Shown piece after piece: positions 1 to 5,514 of a stretch of 10,176 nt of DNA. Within the stretch, counting starts at the first letter, position 1, and the number at the start of each line of letters is the position of its first letter. Origin of the DNA: Alterirhizorhabdus sp964247265 (lineage in GTDB: Bacteria > Pseudomonadota > Alphaproteobacteria > Sphingomonadales > Sphingomonadaceae); NCBI GenBank assembly GCA_964247265.1, contig CAXTTS010000108.1, positions 1 to 10,176 of the forward strand, written 5' to 3'. Below the pieces are notes generated by a model that saw only the letters and a list, made by a program, of their open reading frames with translations, was not told the origin of the DNA and did no database searches. Both the position numbers and the translations under genes were made by a program.

Positions 1-813
1 ATGGTGCTCGCCGCGAAGGACTTTATCGCCGCCGGGGACATCTTCCAGGTCGTGCTGGCGCAGCGTTTCTCAGCACCCTTCGCGCTGCCCCCGTTCGACC
101 TCTACAGGGCGTTGCGGCGGATCAACCCGTCCCCCTTCCTCTACTATCTCGATCTACCGGGTTTCGCGCTGATCGGCTCCAGCCCCGAGATCCTCGTCCG
201 CGCGCGCGACGGCGAGGTGACGATCCGCCCGATCGCCGGCACCCGCCCGCGTGGGCGAACGGCGGCGGAGGATAGCGCCCACCGCGATGCCCTGCTCGCC
301 GATCCCAAGGAGCGGGCCGAGCATCTGATGCTGCTCGATCTCGGCCGCAACGATGTCGGCCGGGTCGCCGCCGCCGGCACGGTGGAGGTGACGGACAGCT
401 ATACGGTCGAGAAATACAGCCATGTCATGCACATCGTGTCGAACGTGGTCGGCCGCCTGTCACCGGACAAGGATGCGCTCGATGCGCTGTTCGCCGGCTT
501 TCCCGCCGGCACCGTATCCGGCGCGCCCAAGGTGCGCGCGTGCGAGATCATCGCCGAACTGGAGCCGGAAACGCGCGGCGCCTATGCCGGCGGGGTCGGC
601 TATTTCTCGGCAGACGGATCGATGGATTCGTGCATCGTCCTGCGCACGGCGGTGGTGAAGGATGGCGTGATGCACGTCCAGGCCGGCGCGGGCATCGTCG
701 CGGACAGCGATCCCGATGCCGAACAGCGCGAGTGCGAGGCGAAATCCGGCGCGCTGCTGGCGGCCGCGCGCGAGGCTGTGGCCCGGGCGAGCGAGGCCCG
801 CTTCGGCCAATAG
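1..813 (+). CDS. trpE: Anthranilate synthase component I (TrpE), C-terminal part, cut by the left window edge
   Basis: Catalyses chorismate plus ammonia (delivered by TrpG) to anthranilate, the first committed step of tryptophan synthesis in the cytoplasm. The 270 visible residues are the chorismate-binding catalytic domain. They show AGDIFQVVL (11-19), the SSPE segment (60-63), IAGTRPRG (78-85), an acidic helix running from E104 to the LGRND end at D118, GTVSGAPK (170-177) and GAGIV (229-233), which are hallmark motifs of the anthranilate/aminodeoxychorismate synthase family. TrpE proteins are usually about 500 residues, so roughly the first half, including the tryptophan-feedback region, lies outside. 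The ATG at position 1 is therefore an internal methionine, not the start. PabB is the main alternative, but the match throughout and nearby trpG, trpD and trpC favour TrpE. The stop lies 7 bp before the stop of the convergent gene. The partner trpG is 2.4 kb downstream rather than adjacent. Confidence 0.96.
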   Translation: MVLAAKDFIAAGDIFQVVLAQRFSAPFALPPFDLYRALRRINPSPFLYYLDLPGFALIGSSPEILVRARDGEVTIRPIAGTRPRGRTAAEDSAHRDALLADPKERAEHLMLLDLGRNDVGRVAAAGTVEVTDSYTVEKYSHVMHIVSNVVGRLSPDKDALDALFAGFPAGTVSGAPKVRACEIIAELEPETRGAYAGGVGYFSADGSMDSCIVLRTAVVKDGVMHVQAGAGIVADSDPDAEQRECEAKSGALLAAAREAVARASEARFGQ

Positions 814-820
814 CCACGCG

Positions 821-1729
821 CTACCGCTTCGGCGGCTTGGCGGGTGCCTGGGGATCGAAGCCGATCTGGGAGAGCGTCAGCCGCATCACCGCCTCCGGCA
901 ACGGGCCACGCGGCTGGGCCAGGATCGCCGCCCCCTTCGTCGCGACCGGCGCTGTAGCGGCCGCGCCATGCGCCACCGGGCAGGCTGGTGCTGGCGGCGG
1001 GGCGAACGGCTTCAGCCGCAGCTTGGCCTGGTGGTCGTCCGGCCCCGCCGTGCCATCGGGCGCGATCCCGCGATAATAGAGCTTCTGCCACTGGTCGGCC
1101 GGTGCGGTCGGCGATGTCTCACGCACCCATTGCTGGAACTCGGCGCGCGATCGGCTCCAGTCGTCGAACGCCGCCTTCAGCTCGGGCGCCTCCTCTACCG
1201 GCCTGATGCGCGGCTCGAACCCGGCGATCGGTTGCCGCTGCACGGGGAAGAAGAAGCAGAAGGGCTCATCCTCCTCGAACCGCGCCCAATGATCCTTGCG
1301 GGTGAAGCGCCAGTTCATCGTGAAGCTGTAGGGCGACCAGTCCGTCTCGATCACGCCGCCCAGCGGCGCGATGCCGTCCTTGGCCGCGTTCGGCGCGCCG
1401 CCGATCCACAGGTTCCAGCCGGGCGGCGTGCGGAACAGCCCCTCGACATGAAAGGTGATCGTGCCCTGCCCGAACAGCGATACCGGCGGCACCCGCCCCT
1501 CCATGCCGGGATCGAGCACGATCTCCACCGCCTCCTTGCCCGATCCGCCCCGCCAGCGCGCCTTGAAGCCGCACGGGCTCAGCAGCTCCCAGCCATGCGC
1601 ATTGGCGATCGCCAGCGGCAGGCAGCGATAGGCGAAATGCTCGGGGGTCTGCTCCATCCAGTCCCGCCGGGGCGAGGCCGGGCGGATGCGCGGCTTCCAG
1701 TTTTCATAGACGTAGCAGGTGAAGTCCAT
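821..1729 (-). CDS. Conserved protein of unknown function, DUF6065-like
   Basis: A 302-residue soluble protein with no signal peptide or membrane segment. It is rich in aromatic residues, with conserved-looking blocks HFAYRCLPLAIANAHGWEL (31-49), GLFRTPPGWNLWIGG (97-111), KDGIAPL (117-123), ETDWSPYSFTMNWRFTR (128-144) and DQWQKLYYRG (212-221). From memory this pattern matches the DUF6065 family, which has no known function. I make that assignment from the motifs without a profile search. The last 60 residues are Pro/Ala-rich and look disordered. The ATG at 1729 fits the family-like beginning, although the upstream Shine-Dalgarno is weak (a GGAG about 15 bases before). It converges on trpE with a 7-bp gap and diverges from the HExxH gene across a 98-bp region. 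The nearby trp genes do not indicate a biochemical role. Confidence 0.8.
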   Translation of the reverse strand: MDFTCYVYENWKPRIRPASPRRDWMEQTPEHFAYRCLPLAIANAHGWELLSPCGFKARWRGGSGKEAVEIVLDPGMEGRVPPVSLFGQGTITFHVEGLFRTPPGWNLWIGGAPNAAKDGIAPLGGVIETDWSPYSFTMNWRFTRKDHWARFEEDEPFCFFFPVQRQPIAGFEPRIRPVEEAPELKAAFDDWSRSRAEFQQWVRETSPTAPADQWQKLYYRGIAPDGTAGPDDHQAKLRLKPFAPPPAPACPVAHGAAATAPVATKGAAILAQPRGPLPEAVMRLTLSQIGFDPQAPAKPPKR

Positions 1730-1752
1730 CCGTCGCCGCGCTCCGATGCGAT

Positions 1753-1826
1753 GCGGCAGCCTAGCCGGCGATGCGCCGCCACGCCACCGCCCTCGCCAGT
1801 GCCCGCCCGGTGCGATAGGCTGCCGC
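1753..1826. promoter_or_regulatory. Divergent intergenic region with an 11-bp perfect inverted repeat
   Basis: The arms GCGGCAGCCTA (1753-1763) and TAGGCTGCCGC (1816-1826) are perfect reverse complements separated by 52 bp, inside the 98-bp gap between two divergent genes. Each gene therefore has the same TAGGCTGCCGC motif upstream in the same relative orientation. The right arm ends two bases before the ATG at 1828; the other is about 24 bases before the ATG at 1729. It could be a paired operator or a shared promoter element. No clear -35 hexamer accompanies it, so the function is inferred. Confidence 0.5.
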
Positions 1827-1827
1827 G

Positions 1828-2292
1828 ATGAACCGCGACCTCACCGCCGGCGAGCGGCACCTGGCGGCCTCGGTCTACGGGCAGGCGATCGACCTCGATC
1901 GGGTGGAGATACGCCGCCGCCGATGGTTTCCGTTCCAGCCGCGCGAGGTGGCGATGGCGCCGATGGGCCACATCCACTTCCACCCCCAAGGCAGCCTCTA
2001 CAGCGACGATTTCAGCGCCGGGGGGATCGGTGCGCAGGGCCTGTTCATCCACGAGATGGCGCATGTCTGGCAGGCGCAGCGCGGCGGGCGCTGGTTGCTT
2101 CCGCTGATCCGCCACCCTTTCTGCCGCTACGCCTATGATTTCGTGCCGGGCAAGCCCTTCGCCCGTTACGGCATCGAGCAGCAGGCCGAGATCGTCCGCC
2201 ACGCCTTCCTGCTGCGCCGGGGCCATGCGGTGCCGGGCAAGCCGGACTGGCCGACCTACGAGGCCCTGCTGCCCTTCTCGCGCAGCAGCTAG
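1828..2292 (+). CDS. Small HExxH protein, 'vgr-related' type, possible zinc metallopeptidase
   Basis: A 154-residue protein without signal peptide or membrane segment. It carries HEMAHVWQ, with zinc-ligand-type H75, E76 and H79, and a later EQQAEIV block whose E121 could be a third ligand, as in gluzincin-like folds and DUF4157-type domains. Similar sphingomonad proteins are usually labelled 'vgr related protein', a name that does not establish a type VI secretion role. None of the VgrG gp27/gp5 spike domains fits in this length. A peptidase activity is possible from HExxH but unproven, and no substrate can be named. There is no Shine-Dalgarno before the ATG; the TAGGCT motif 7-12 bases upstream would fit a leaderless transcript if it is a -10 element. 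The TAG stop overlaps the stop of the convergent TonB-like gene in a shared CTAG. Confidence 0.85.
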   Translation: MNRDLTAGERHLAASVYGQAIDLDRVEIRRRRWFPFQPREVAMAPMGHIHFHPQGSLYSDDFSAGGIGAQGLFIHEMAHVWQAQRGGRWLLPLIRHPFCRYAYDFVPGKPFARYGIEQQAEIVRHAFLLRRGHAVPGKPDWPTYEALLPFSRSS

Positions 2293-3077
2293 CCGCCGAT
2301 CCGTGCGGATGTTTCGGTATAGTCGATCCGTATCCGCACCCACGCGCCCACCAGCCGGCGGTCGCCCACCCGCGGGGGCCTGACGCGGAACTGCCACGCC
2401 GCCTGCCGCACCGCGCGCGACAGGCCCGAGCCGGCGGGCGACTGGCCGATCTCCACGCAATCCTCCACCCGGTAATCCGCCACCGTGCGGCAGGCGATCA
2501 TCCCCCAGCCGACGCGCGGGCCGCTCTTGGGCATGTAGAAGGAGAGTTCCGCATCGGTCGGCTCGCGCTGCCATTCCGCATTGTAGAGCGTCTCGCCGCC
2601 CGGCCCCTTGCCCGCCCCCGCACCGGATCCGCTGGCGAGGCCGGTGCCTTCGGTGCCGGTGCCGGCCGCATCGGACTTGCCGGGATTGGTCGATCGCATC
2701 GCCTTGTCGGTCGCCGCCAGCACGTCCTTGCTCACGATCATCATGTTGAGCGCGGGCGCTGCCGTGGACACGTCCACCTCGGTGCGCGCCTTCACCGGCG
2801 TCTTCACCGGCGTCGGCGTGCGCGGCTTGGCGCCGCTGGCGCGCTTCGCCTTCTTCTCCGTTTTGGCGGGCGTGCTTTGCGCGGTGCGATCCGGCGTCAG
2901 CTGCACCACGGTCGGGCTGGTATCGGGCGGCGGCTCGCGGGTGATGTTGGGCGCCAGCGTGAACAGCATCAGCAGCAGCAGCAGATTGGCCGCCACCGCC
3001 AGCACGAACGACACCGCGCGCCGCCGCAGCGACACCTCATGCGGATAGGCGGAATAGGGGGCATACGCCGATGGCAT
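2289..3077 (-). CDS. Membrane-anchored TonB-like protein
   Basis: A 262-residue protein with a short N-terminal tail, one membrane segment preceded by arginines (RRR at 18-20, hydrophobic about 21-42), and a Pro/Lys/Thr-rich stretch (about 50-100) of the kind that spans the periplasm in TonB and TolA proteins. A Gly-rich linker (about 139-161) leads to a C-terminal domain (about 165-255) with the pattern QAAWQFRVRPPRVG followed by a beta-type ending WVRIRIDYT, resembling TonB C-terminal folds. Cysteines 196 and 207 could form a disulfide. TonB proteins link proton-motive force via ExbB/ExbD to outer-membrane transporters; no exbBD or receptor gene is here, so a true energy-transducing role is only inferred. 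I chose the ATG at 3077 because it places the positive residues and membrane segment as expected. A GTG 24 bases upstream, or a longer form starting up to 3263, cannot be excluded. Confidence 0.75.
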   Translation of the reverse strand: MPSAYAPYSAYPHEVSLRRRAVSFVLAVAANLLLLLMLFTLAPNITREPPPDTSPTVVQLTPDRTAQSTPAKTEKKAKRASGAKPRTPTPVKTPVKARTEVDVSTAAPALNMMIVSKDVLAATDKAMRSTNPGKSDAAGTGTEGTGLASGSGAGAGKGPGGETLYNAEWQREPTDAELSFYMPKSGPRVGWGMIACRTVADYRVEDCVEIGQSPAGSGLSRAVRQAAWQFRVRPPRVGDRRLVGAWVRIRIDYTETSARIGG

Positions 3078-3110
3078 CGGCGGATCGCCTACAGGTAGCA
3101 CCCCGCCGCC

Positions 3111-3130
3111 GCAATCCGCCGCAATCCGCC
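3111..3130. repeat. Tandem duplication of a 10-bp unit
   Basis: GCAATCCGCC occurs twice in direct tandem (3111-3120 and 3121-3130) within a CCGCC-rich tract in the 166-bp gap between the TonB-like gene and trpG. It lies about 34 bp upstream of the ATG at 3077 on the minus strand, so it would sit in or near that gene's leader or promoter. It may be only a replication-slippage product. Confidence 0.7.
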
Positions 3131-3160
3131 GCTTCCCGGCAGCGGCCGACGCGCACGATT

Positions 3161-3176
3161 TGTAATATGCTGTAAT
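3161..3176 (+). promoter_or_regulatory. Candidate trpG promoter/operator: TGTAAT repeat with 10-bp period
   Basis: TGTAAT at 3161-3166 recurs at 3171-3176, exactly one helical turn later, in an AT-rich island inside GC-rich DNA. Each copy matches the -10 consensus TATAAT at five of six bases, so either could be a -10 element for trpGD, giving a leader of roughly 60-70 bases. I see no good -35 at 16-18 bp. The direct repeat with 10-bp spacing could equally be a regulator site shared with the divergent TonB-like gene. Confidence 0.45.
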
Positions 3177-3243
3177 GTCGCCGTCGGTGGCATCGGAACG
3201 GGCCATGCTTGCATGCCCCCGCCCATCGGCTAAAGCCCAGCCC

Positions 3244-3837
3244 ATGATCCTCGTCATCGACAATTATGACAGCTTTACCTGGAACCTCGTCCATTACCTC
3301 CAGCAGCTCGGGGCGGAGGTGGAGGTGGTGCGCAACGATGCGATCGGCGCGGGCCAAGCGCTTTCCAGCGGAGCCGAGGCGTTCCTGATCTCGCCCGGCC
3401 CCTGCACCCCGAACGAGGCGGGCGTGTCGCTCGATCTGGTCGCCGCCGCCGCGGATGCCGGCCGGCCCTTGCTCGGCGTGTGCCTCGGCCATCAGGCGAT
3501 CGGGCAGTATTTCGGCGGCCGCGTCGTTCGCGCGCCCAGCCTGATGCACGGCAAGACCAGCCCGATCCTGCACGATGGCAGCGGCGTGTTCGCGGATTTG
3601 CCCTCCCCGTTCACCGCCACCCGCTACCATTCGCTGACGGTGCCGGAGGATAGCGTGCCCCCAAGCCTTCTCGTCAACGCGCGCACTGACGATGGCGTGG
3701 TGATGGGGCTGCGCCACGCCACCCTGCCGATCCACGGCGTGCAGTTCCACCCGGAGAGCATCGCCACCGAGCATGGCCACGCGCTGCTCGCCAATTTCAT
3801 GCGCGCGGCCGGCATGGCGGTGCGCGAACTCGCATGA
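3244..3837 (+). CDS. trpG: Anthranilate synthase glutamine amidotransferase subunit (TrpG)
   Basis: Hydrolyses glutamine and channels ammonia to TrpE for anthranilate synthesis. The 197 residues are a complete class I glutamine amidotransferase domain of normal length. It opens with MILVIDNYDSFTWNLVHYL, has the oxyanion segment PGPCTPNEAG (51-60), the nucleophile elbow GVCLGHQAIG with C80, MHGKTS (101-106), and the HPES block with H169 and E171 completing the triad. The ATG at 3244 is chosen because the family starts at this MILVIDNYDSF block; an in-frame ATG at 3175 would add 23 residues with no family support. No strong Shine-Dalgarno precedes it. The stop overlaps the trpD start in ATGA, so the two are likely translationally coupled. 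PabA has the same fold, and TrpG may serve both pathways. A TrpG role is favoured by the trpD partner. Confidence 0.95.
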   Translation: MILVIDNYDSFTWNLVHYLQQLGAEVEVVRNDAIGAGQALSSGAEAFLISPGPCTPNEAGVSLDLVAAAADAGRPLLGVCLGHQAIGQYFGGRVVRAPSLMHGKTSPILHDGSGVFADLPSPFTATRYHSLTVPEDSVPPSLLVNARTDDGVVMGLRHATLPIHGVQFHPESIATEHGHALLANFMRAAGMAVRELA

Positions 3838-4829
3838 CCGATCTGGCGCTGCTGCCTGACGCGCGCACCCCGCTCGACCATGCGACCGCCCACGCCGCCT
3901 TCGCCGACATGCTGGACGGCAAGGCGCCGGACGGGGAGGTCGCCACCTTCCTGACGACGATGGCCGAGCGTGACGAGACCAGCATCGAGATCGCCGCCGC
4001 CGCTCTCGCCCTTCGCGAACGCATGATCCCGATCGCCGCGCCGGTGAACGCGATCGACGTCTGCGGCACCGGCGGCGACGGCGCGCACAGCCTCAACGTC
4101 TCCACCGCCGTCGCCATCGTCGTCGCCGCCTGCGGCGTTCCGGTCGCCAAGCATGGCAATCGCGCCGCCTCCTCCAAGGCCGGCGCGGCCGATACGCTGG
4201 AGGCGCTCGGCCTCGATCTGGCCCGCGCCTCGGCCCGCGCGGAGGAAAGCCTCGCCGATCTCGGCATAGCCTTCCTGTTCGCGCAGGCGCACCATCCGGC
4301 GCTCGGCCGGCTCGCCGGGGTGCGCCGCGCGATCGGCCGGCGAACGATCTTCAACCTGATCGGCCCGATCGCCAATCCCGCCCGCGTCACCCGCCAGCTC
4401 ATCGGCGTCGCGCGCCCCGATTATCTCGGCACCTATGCGGAGGGGCTGCGGCTGCTCGGCACCGAATCGGCGATGATGGTGGCCGGCGACGAACCGCTCG
4501 ACGAACTCTCGATCAGCGGCCCCAGCAGCATCGTCCGCCTCGGGGCGTGCGGCGATCGCAGCGAGCGGATCGTGCCGGAGGATGCCGGCCTCCCCCGCCA
4601 CCCGCCCGAGGCGCTGCGCGGGGGAGACGCCCGCTTCAACGCCGCCGCATTGCGCGCCCTGCTGCTGGGCGAACCGGGCGGCTATCGCGATGCGGTGCTG
4701 CTGAACGCGGCGGCCGCGCTGATCGTCGCCGGCGAGGCGGACGACTGGCGCGAAGGCGTGGAGGAAGCCGCCGAGGCGATCGACAAGGGGCTCGCCAAGG
4801 CGCTGCTCGATTGCTGGATCGCCTTCTGA
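3834..4829 (+). CDS. trpD: Anthranilate phosphoribosyltransferase (TrpD)
   Basis: Transfers the phosphoribosyl group of PRPP to anthranilate, the second step of tryptophan synthesis. At 331 residues it is full length for the family. The N-terminal helical part is followed by the PRPP-binding glycine loop CGTGGDG (77-83), NVSTA (88-92), KHGNRAASSKAG (106-117), GPIANPA (177-183) and the magnesium-binding DE pair in LDELS (D223, E224). These distinguish it from thymidine phosphorylase, which shares the fold. Its ATG overlaps the trpG TGA, with no separate ribosome site needed. Unlike the tight trpD-trpC order often seen, the next plus-strand gene is a small secreted protein, and trpC begins 685 bp after the trpD stop. 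I see no strong rho-independent terminator directly after trpD. Confidence 0.96.
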   Translation: MTDLALLPDARTPLDHATAHAAFADMLDGKAPDGEVATFLTTMAERDETSIEIAAAALALRERMIPIAAPVNAIDVCGTGGDGAHSLNVSTAVAIVVAACGVPVAKHGNRAASSKAGAADTLEALGLDLARASARAEESLADLGIAFLFAQAHHPALGRLAGVRRAIGRRTIFNLIGPIANPARVTRQLIGVARPDYLGTYAEGLRLLGTESAMMVAGDEPLDELSISGPSSIVRLGACGDRSERIVPEDAGLPRHPPEALRGGDARFNAAALRALLLGEPGGYRDAVLLNAAAALIVAGEADDWREGVEEAAEAIDKGLAKALLDCWIAF

Positions 4830-4908
4830 AACATCCGTTTCTCCGGCGTTATCGACCAGCAGAAAGTTGCCGGTAATCTAAATCATGGCAATAAAGGTCG
4901 AGGTTACT

Positions 4909-4935
4909 GGAACTTACCACCCGTATCAGAGCGTT
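4909..4935 (+). promoter_or_regulatory. Candidate EcfG-type (general stress response) promoter
   Basis: GGAAC (4909-4913) and CGTT (4932-4935) are separated by 18 bp. Alphaproteobacterial EcfG sigma factors recognise GGAAC and CGTT elements, usually with 16-17 bp between them, so this spacing is about one base long. A transcript would begin near 4942, leaving about 24 bases with a good Shine-Dalgarno before the ATG at 4966. A weak sigma70-like alternative lies upstream: TTGCCG at 4867-4872 and AATAAA at 4890-4895, 17 bp apart. Confidence 0.45.
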
Positions 4936-4952
4936 TCAACCGGGTCTTCTGC

Positions 4953-4959
4953 AAAGGAA
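4953..4959 (+). promoter_or_regulatory. Ribosome binding site deciding the start of the secreted protein gene
   Basis: AAAGGAA at 4953-4959 lies 6 bases before the ATG at 4966, one of the best Shine-Dalgarno matches in the window. It supports this ATG over the in-frame ATG at 4885, which would bury the signal peptide behind 27 polar residues. Confidence 0.75.
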
Positions 4960-4965
4960 CGGTCA

Positions 4966-5367
4966 ATGAAACTTCTCAACATCATGCTGGCGTCTACCGC
5001 CATATTGGGCGTCGCCGTGTCGGCATCGGCACAGACGAGCGGCAGTACCTCCACAGCAGGCGGAACGGGCAGCCCTTCGGGCTCGTCGATGTCCGGGATG
5101 GACAGTTCGGCCGGCTCCGGGTCGATGGGCACCATGCACGGCGGCAAGATGAAGAAGTCGAGCGGCAAGCATGCGAAATCGACATCCTCGTCGCATCGCA
5201 AGTCGAGCAGCAGCTCGCGGAGCGGGATGGGCATGGGTACGTCTGGCACCGATACGGGCGCCTCGGATACGGGCATGGGCGCATCGGGCGGCAGCATGGG
5301 CACATCCGGCAGCATGGGAACGTCCAGCGGCATGGGCACATCCGGCGGCACCACCACGCCCCGTTGA
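4966..5367 (+). CDS. Small secreted Gly/Ser/Met-rich repeat protein, function unknown
   Basis: A 133-residue protein beginning with a clear Sec signal peptide (MKLLNIML, hydrophobic core to about residue 18, then SASA|QT with likely cleavage after A22). The mature part has no recognisable fold. A Ser/Gly/Thr stretch (23-60) is followed by a basic Lys/Ser/His segment (about 61-86) and a tail of repeats related to SMGTSG (about 88-127). It is probably disordered in the periplasm or outside the cell. Methionine and histidine could bind metal and the basic patch could bind polyanions, but neither is shown. It interrupts the trpD-trpC order and has its own ribosome site and candidate stress promoter, so it is probably regulated apart from tryptophan synthesis. 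The region just upstream is more AT-rich than its neighbours. It may be a fast-evolving, lineage-specific gene. I do not recognise a named family. Confidence 0.8.
   Translation: MKLLNIMLASTAILGVAVSASAQTSGSTSTAGGTGSPSGSSMSGMDSSAGSGSMGTMHGGKMKKSSGKHAKSTSSSHRKSSSSSRSGMGMGTSGTDTGASDTGMGASGGSMGTSGSMGTSSGMGTSGGTTTPR
5232..5346 (+). repeat. Short coding repeats (CATGGGNACRTCNGGC-like), last three copies in 18-bp tandem
   Basis: Copies related to CATGGGCACATCCGGC start at 5232, 5274, 5295, 5313 and 5331. The last three are exactly 18 bp apart and the first and third of those (5295-5310 and 5331-5346) are identical. They encode the SMGTSG-type tail of the secreted protein. Because the unit is a multiple of three, copy-number change would keep the frame. 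Confidence 0.8.
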
Positions 5368-5390
5368 TCTCCGTGCGGTAGACGGCCGCG

Positions 5391-5431
5391 TCGGATGGCG
5401 GAAGATACTCTTCGACCCACCATCCATCCGA
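5391..5431 (+). other. First nested hairpin in the trpC leader
   Basis: TCGGATGG (5391-5398) pairs perfectly with CCATCCGA (5424-5431). Inside it, GAAGA (5401-5405) and TCTTC (5409-5413) form a second small hairpin with a three-base loop. It begins 23 bp after the stop of the secreted protein gene. There is no T-run, so it is not a textbook terminator. Confidence 0.5.
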
Positions 5432-5457
5432 TGCGACCGCCGCCTCGTAATCCTTCG

Positions 5458-5500
5458 GGGCTGGCCGGCATTGCGCCTTGCAATCTTCCCCGGCCAGCCC
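5458..5500 (+). other. Second nested hairpin just upstream of trpC
   Basis: GGGCTGGCCGG (5458-5468) is the perfect reverse complement of CCGGCCAGCCC (5490-5500), an 11-bp GC-rich stem. Its loop contains ATTGC (5470-5474) and GCAAT (5480-5484), a further 5-bp stem. The outer stem ends 14 bases before the trpC ATG. It could end the upstream transcript without a T-run, limit ribosome access to trpC, or be a protein-binding palindrome. Confidence 0.6.
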
Positions 5501-5514
5501 GAATGCCTGCCGCG

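Noticed and set aside
1..3. ATG at the first base as the trpE start
   Set aside because: The protein begins in the middle of the TrpE catalytic domain; the family is about twice this length, so the start lies outside the window.
2960..2990. CAG-like trinucleotide run as a microsatellite
   Set aside because: It simply encodes the leucine run of the TonB-like membrane segment on the minus strand; composition explains it.
3203..3222. CATGC-TT-GCATG inverted repeat upstream of trpG as a regulatory hairpin
   Set aside because: The arms are 5 bp with a 2-base loop and a mismatch beyond, too weak to separate from chance.
3175..3243. 23-residue N-terminal extension of TrpG from an ATG at 3175
   Set aside because: TrpG proteins start at the MILVIDNYDSF block; the extension has no family similarity, and its ATG overlaps the candidate -10 element.
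4830..4872. Rho-independent terminator after trpD
   Set aside because: Only a 5-bp CCGGC/GCCGG pairing with a long loop and no T-run is present.
4885..4965. Longer start for the secreted protein at the ATG at 4885
   Set aside because: It would place 27 polar residues before the signal peptide, and the candidate promoter elements lie inside that stretch; the ATG at 4966 has a strong Shine-Dalgarno.
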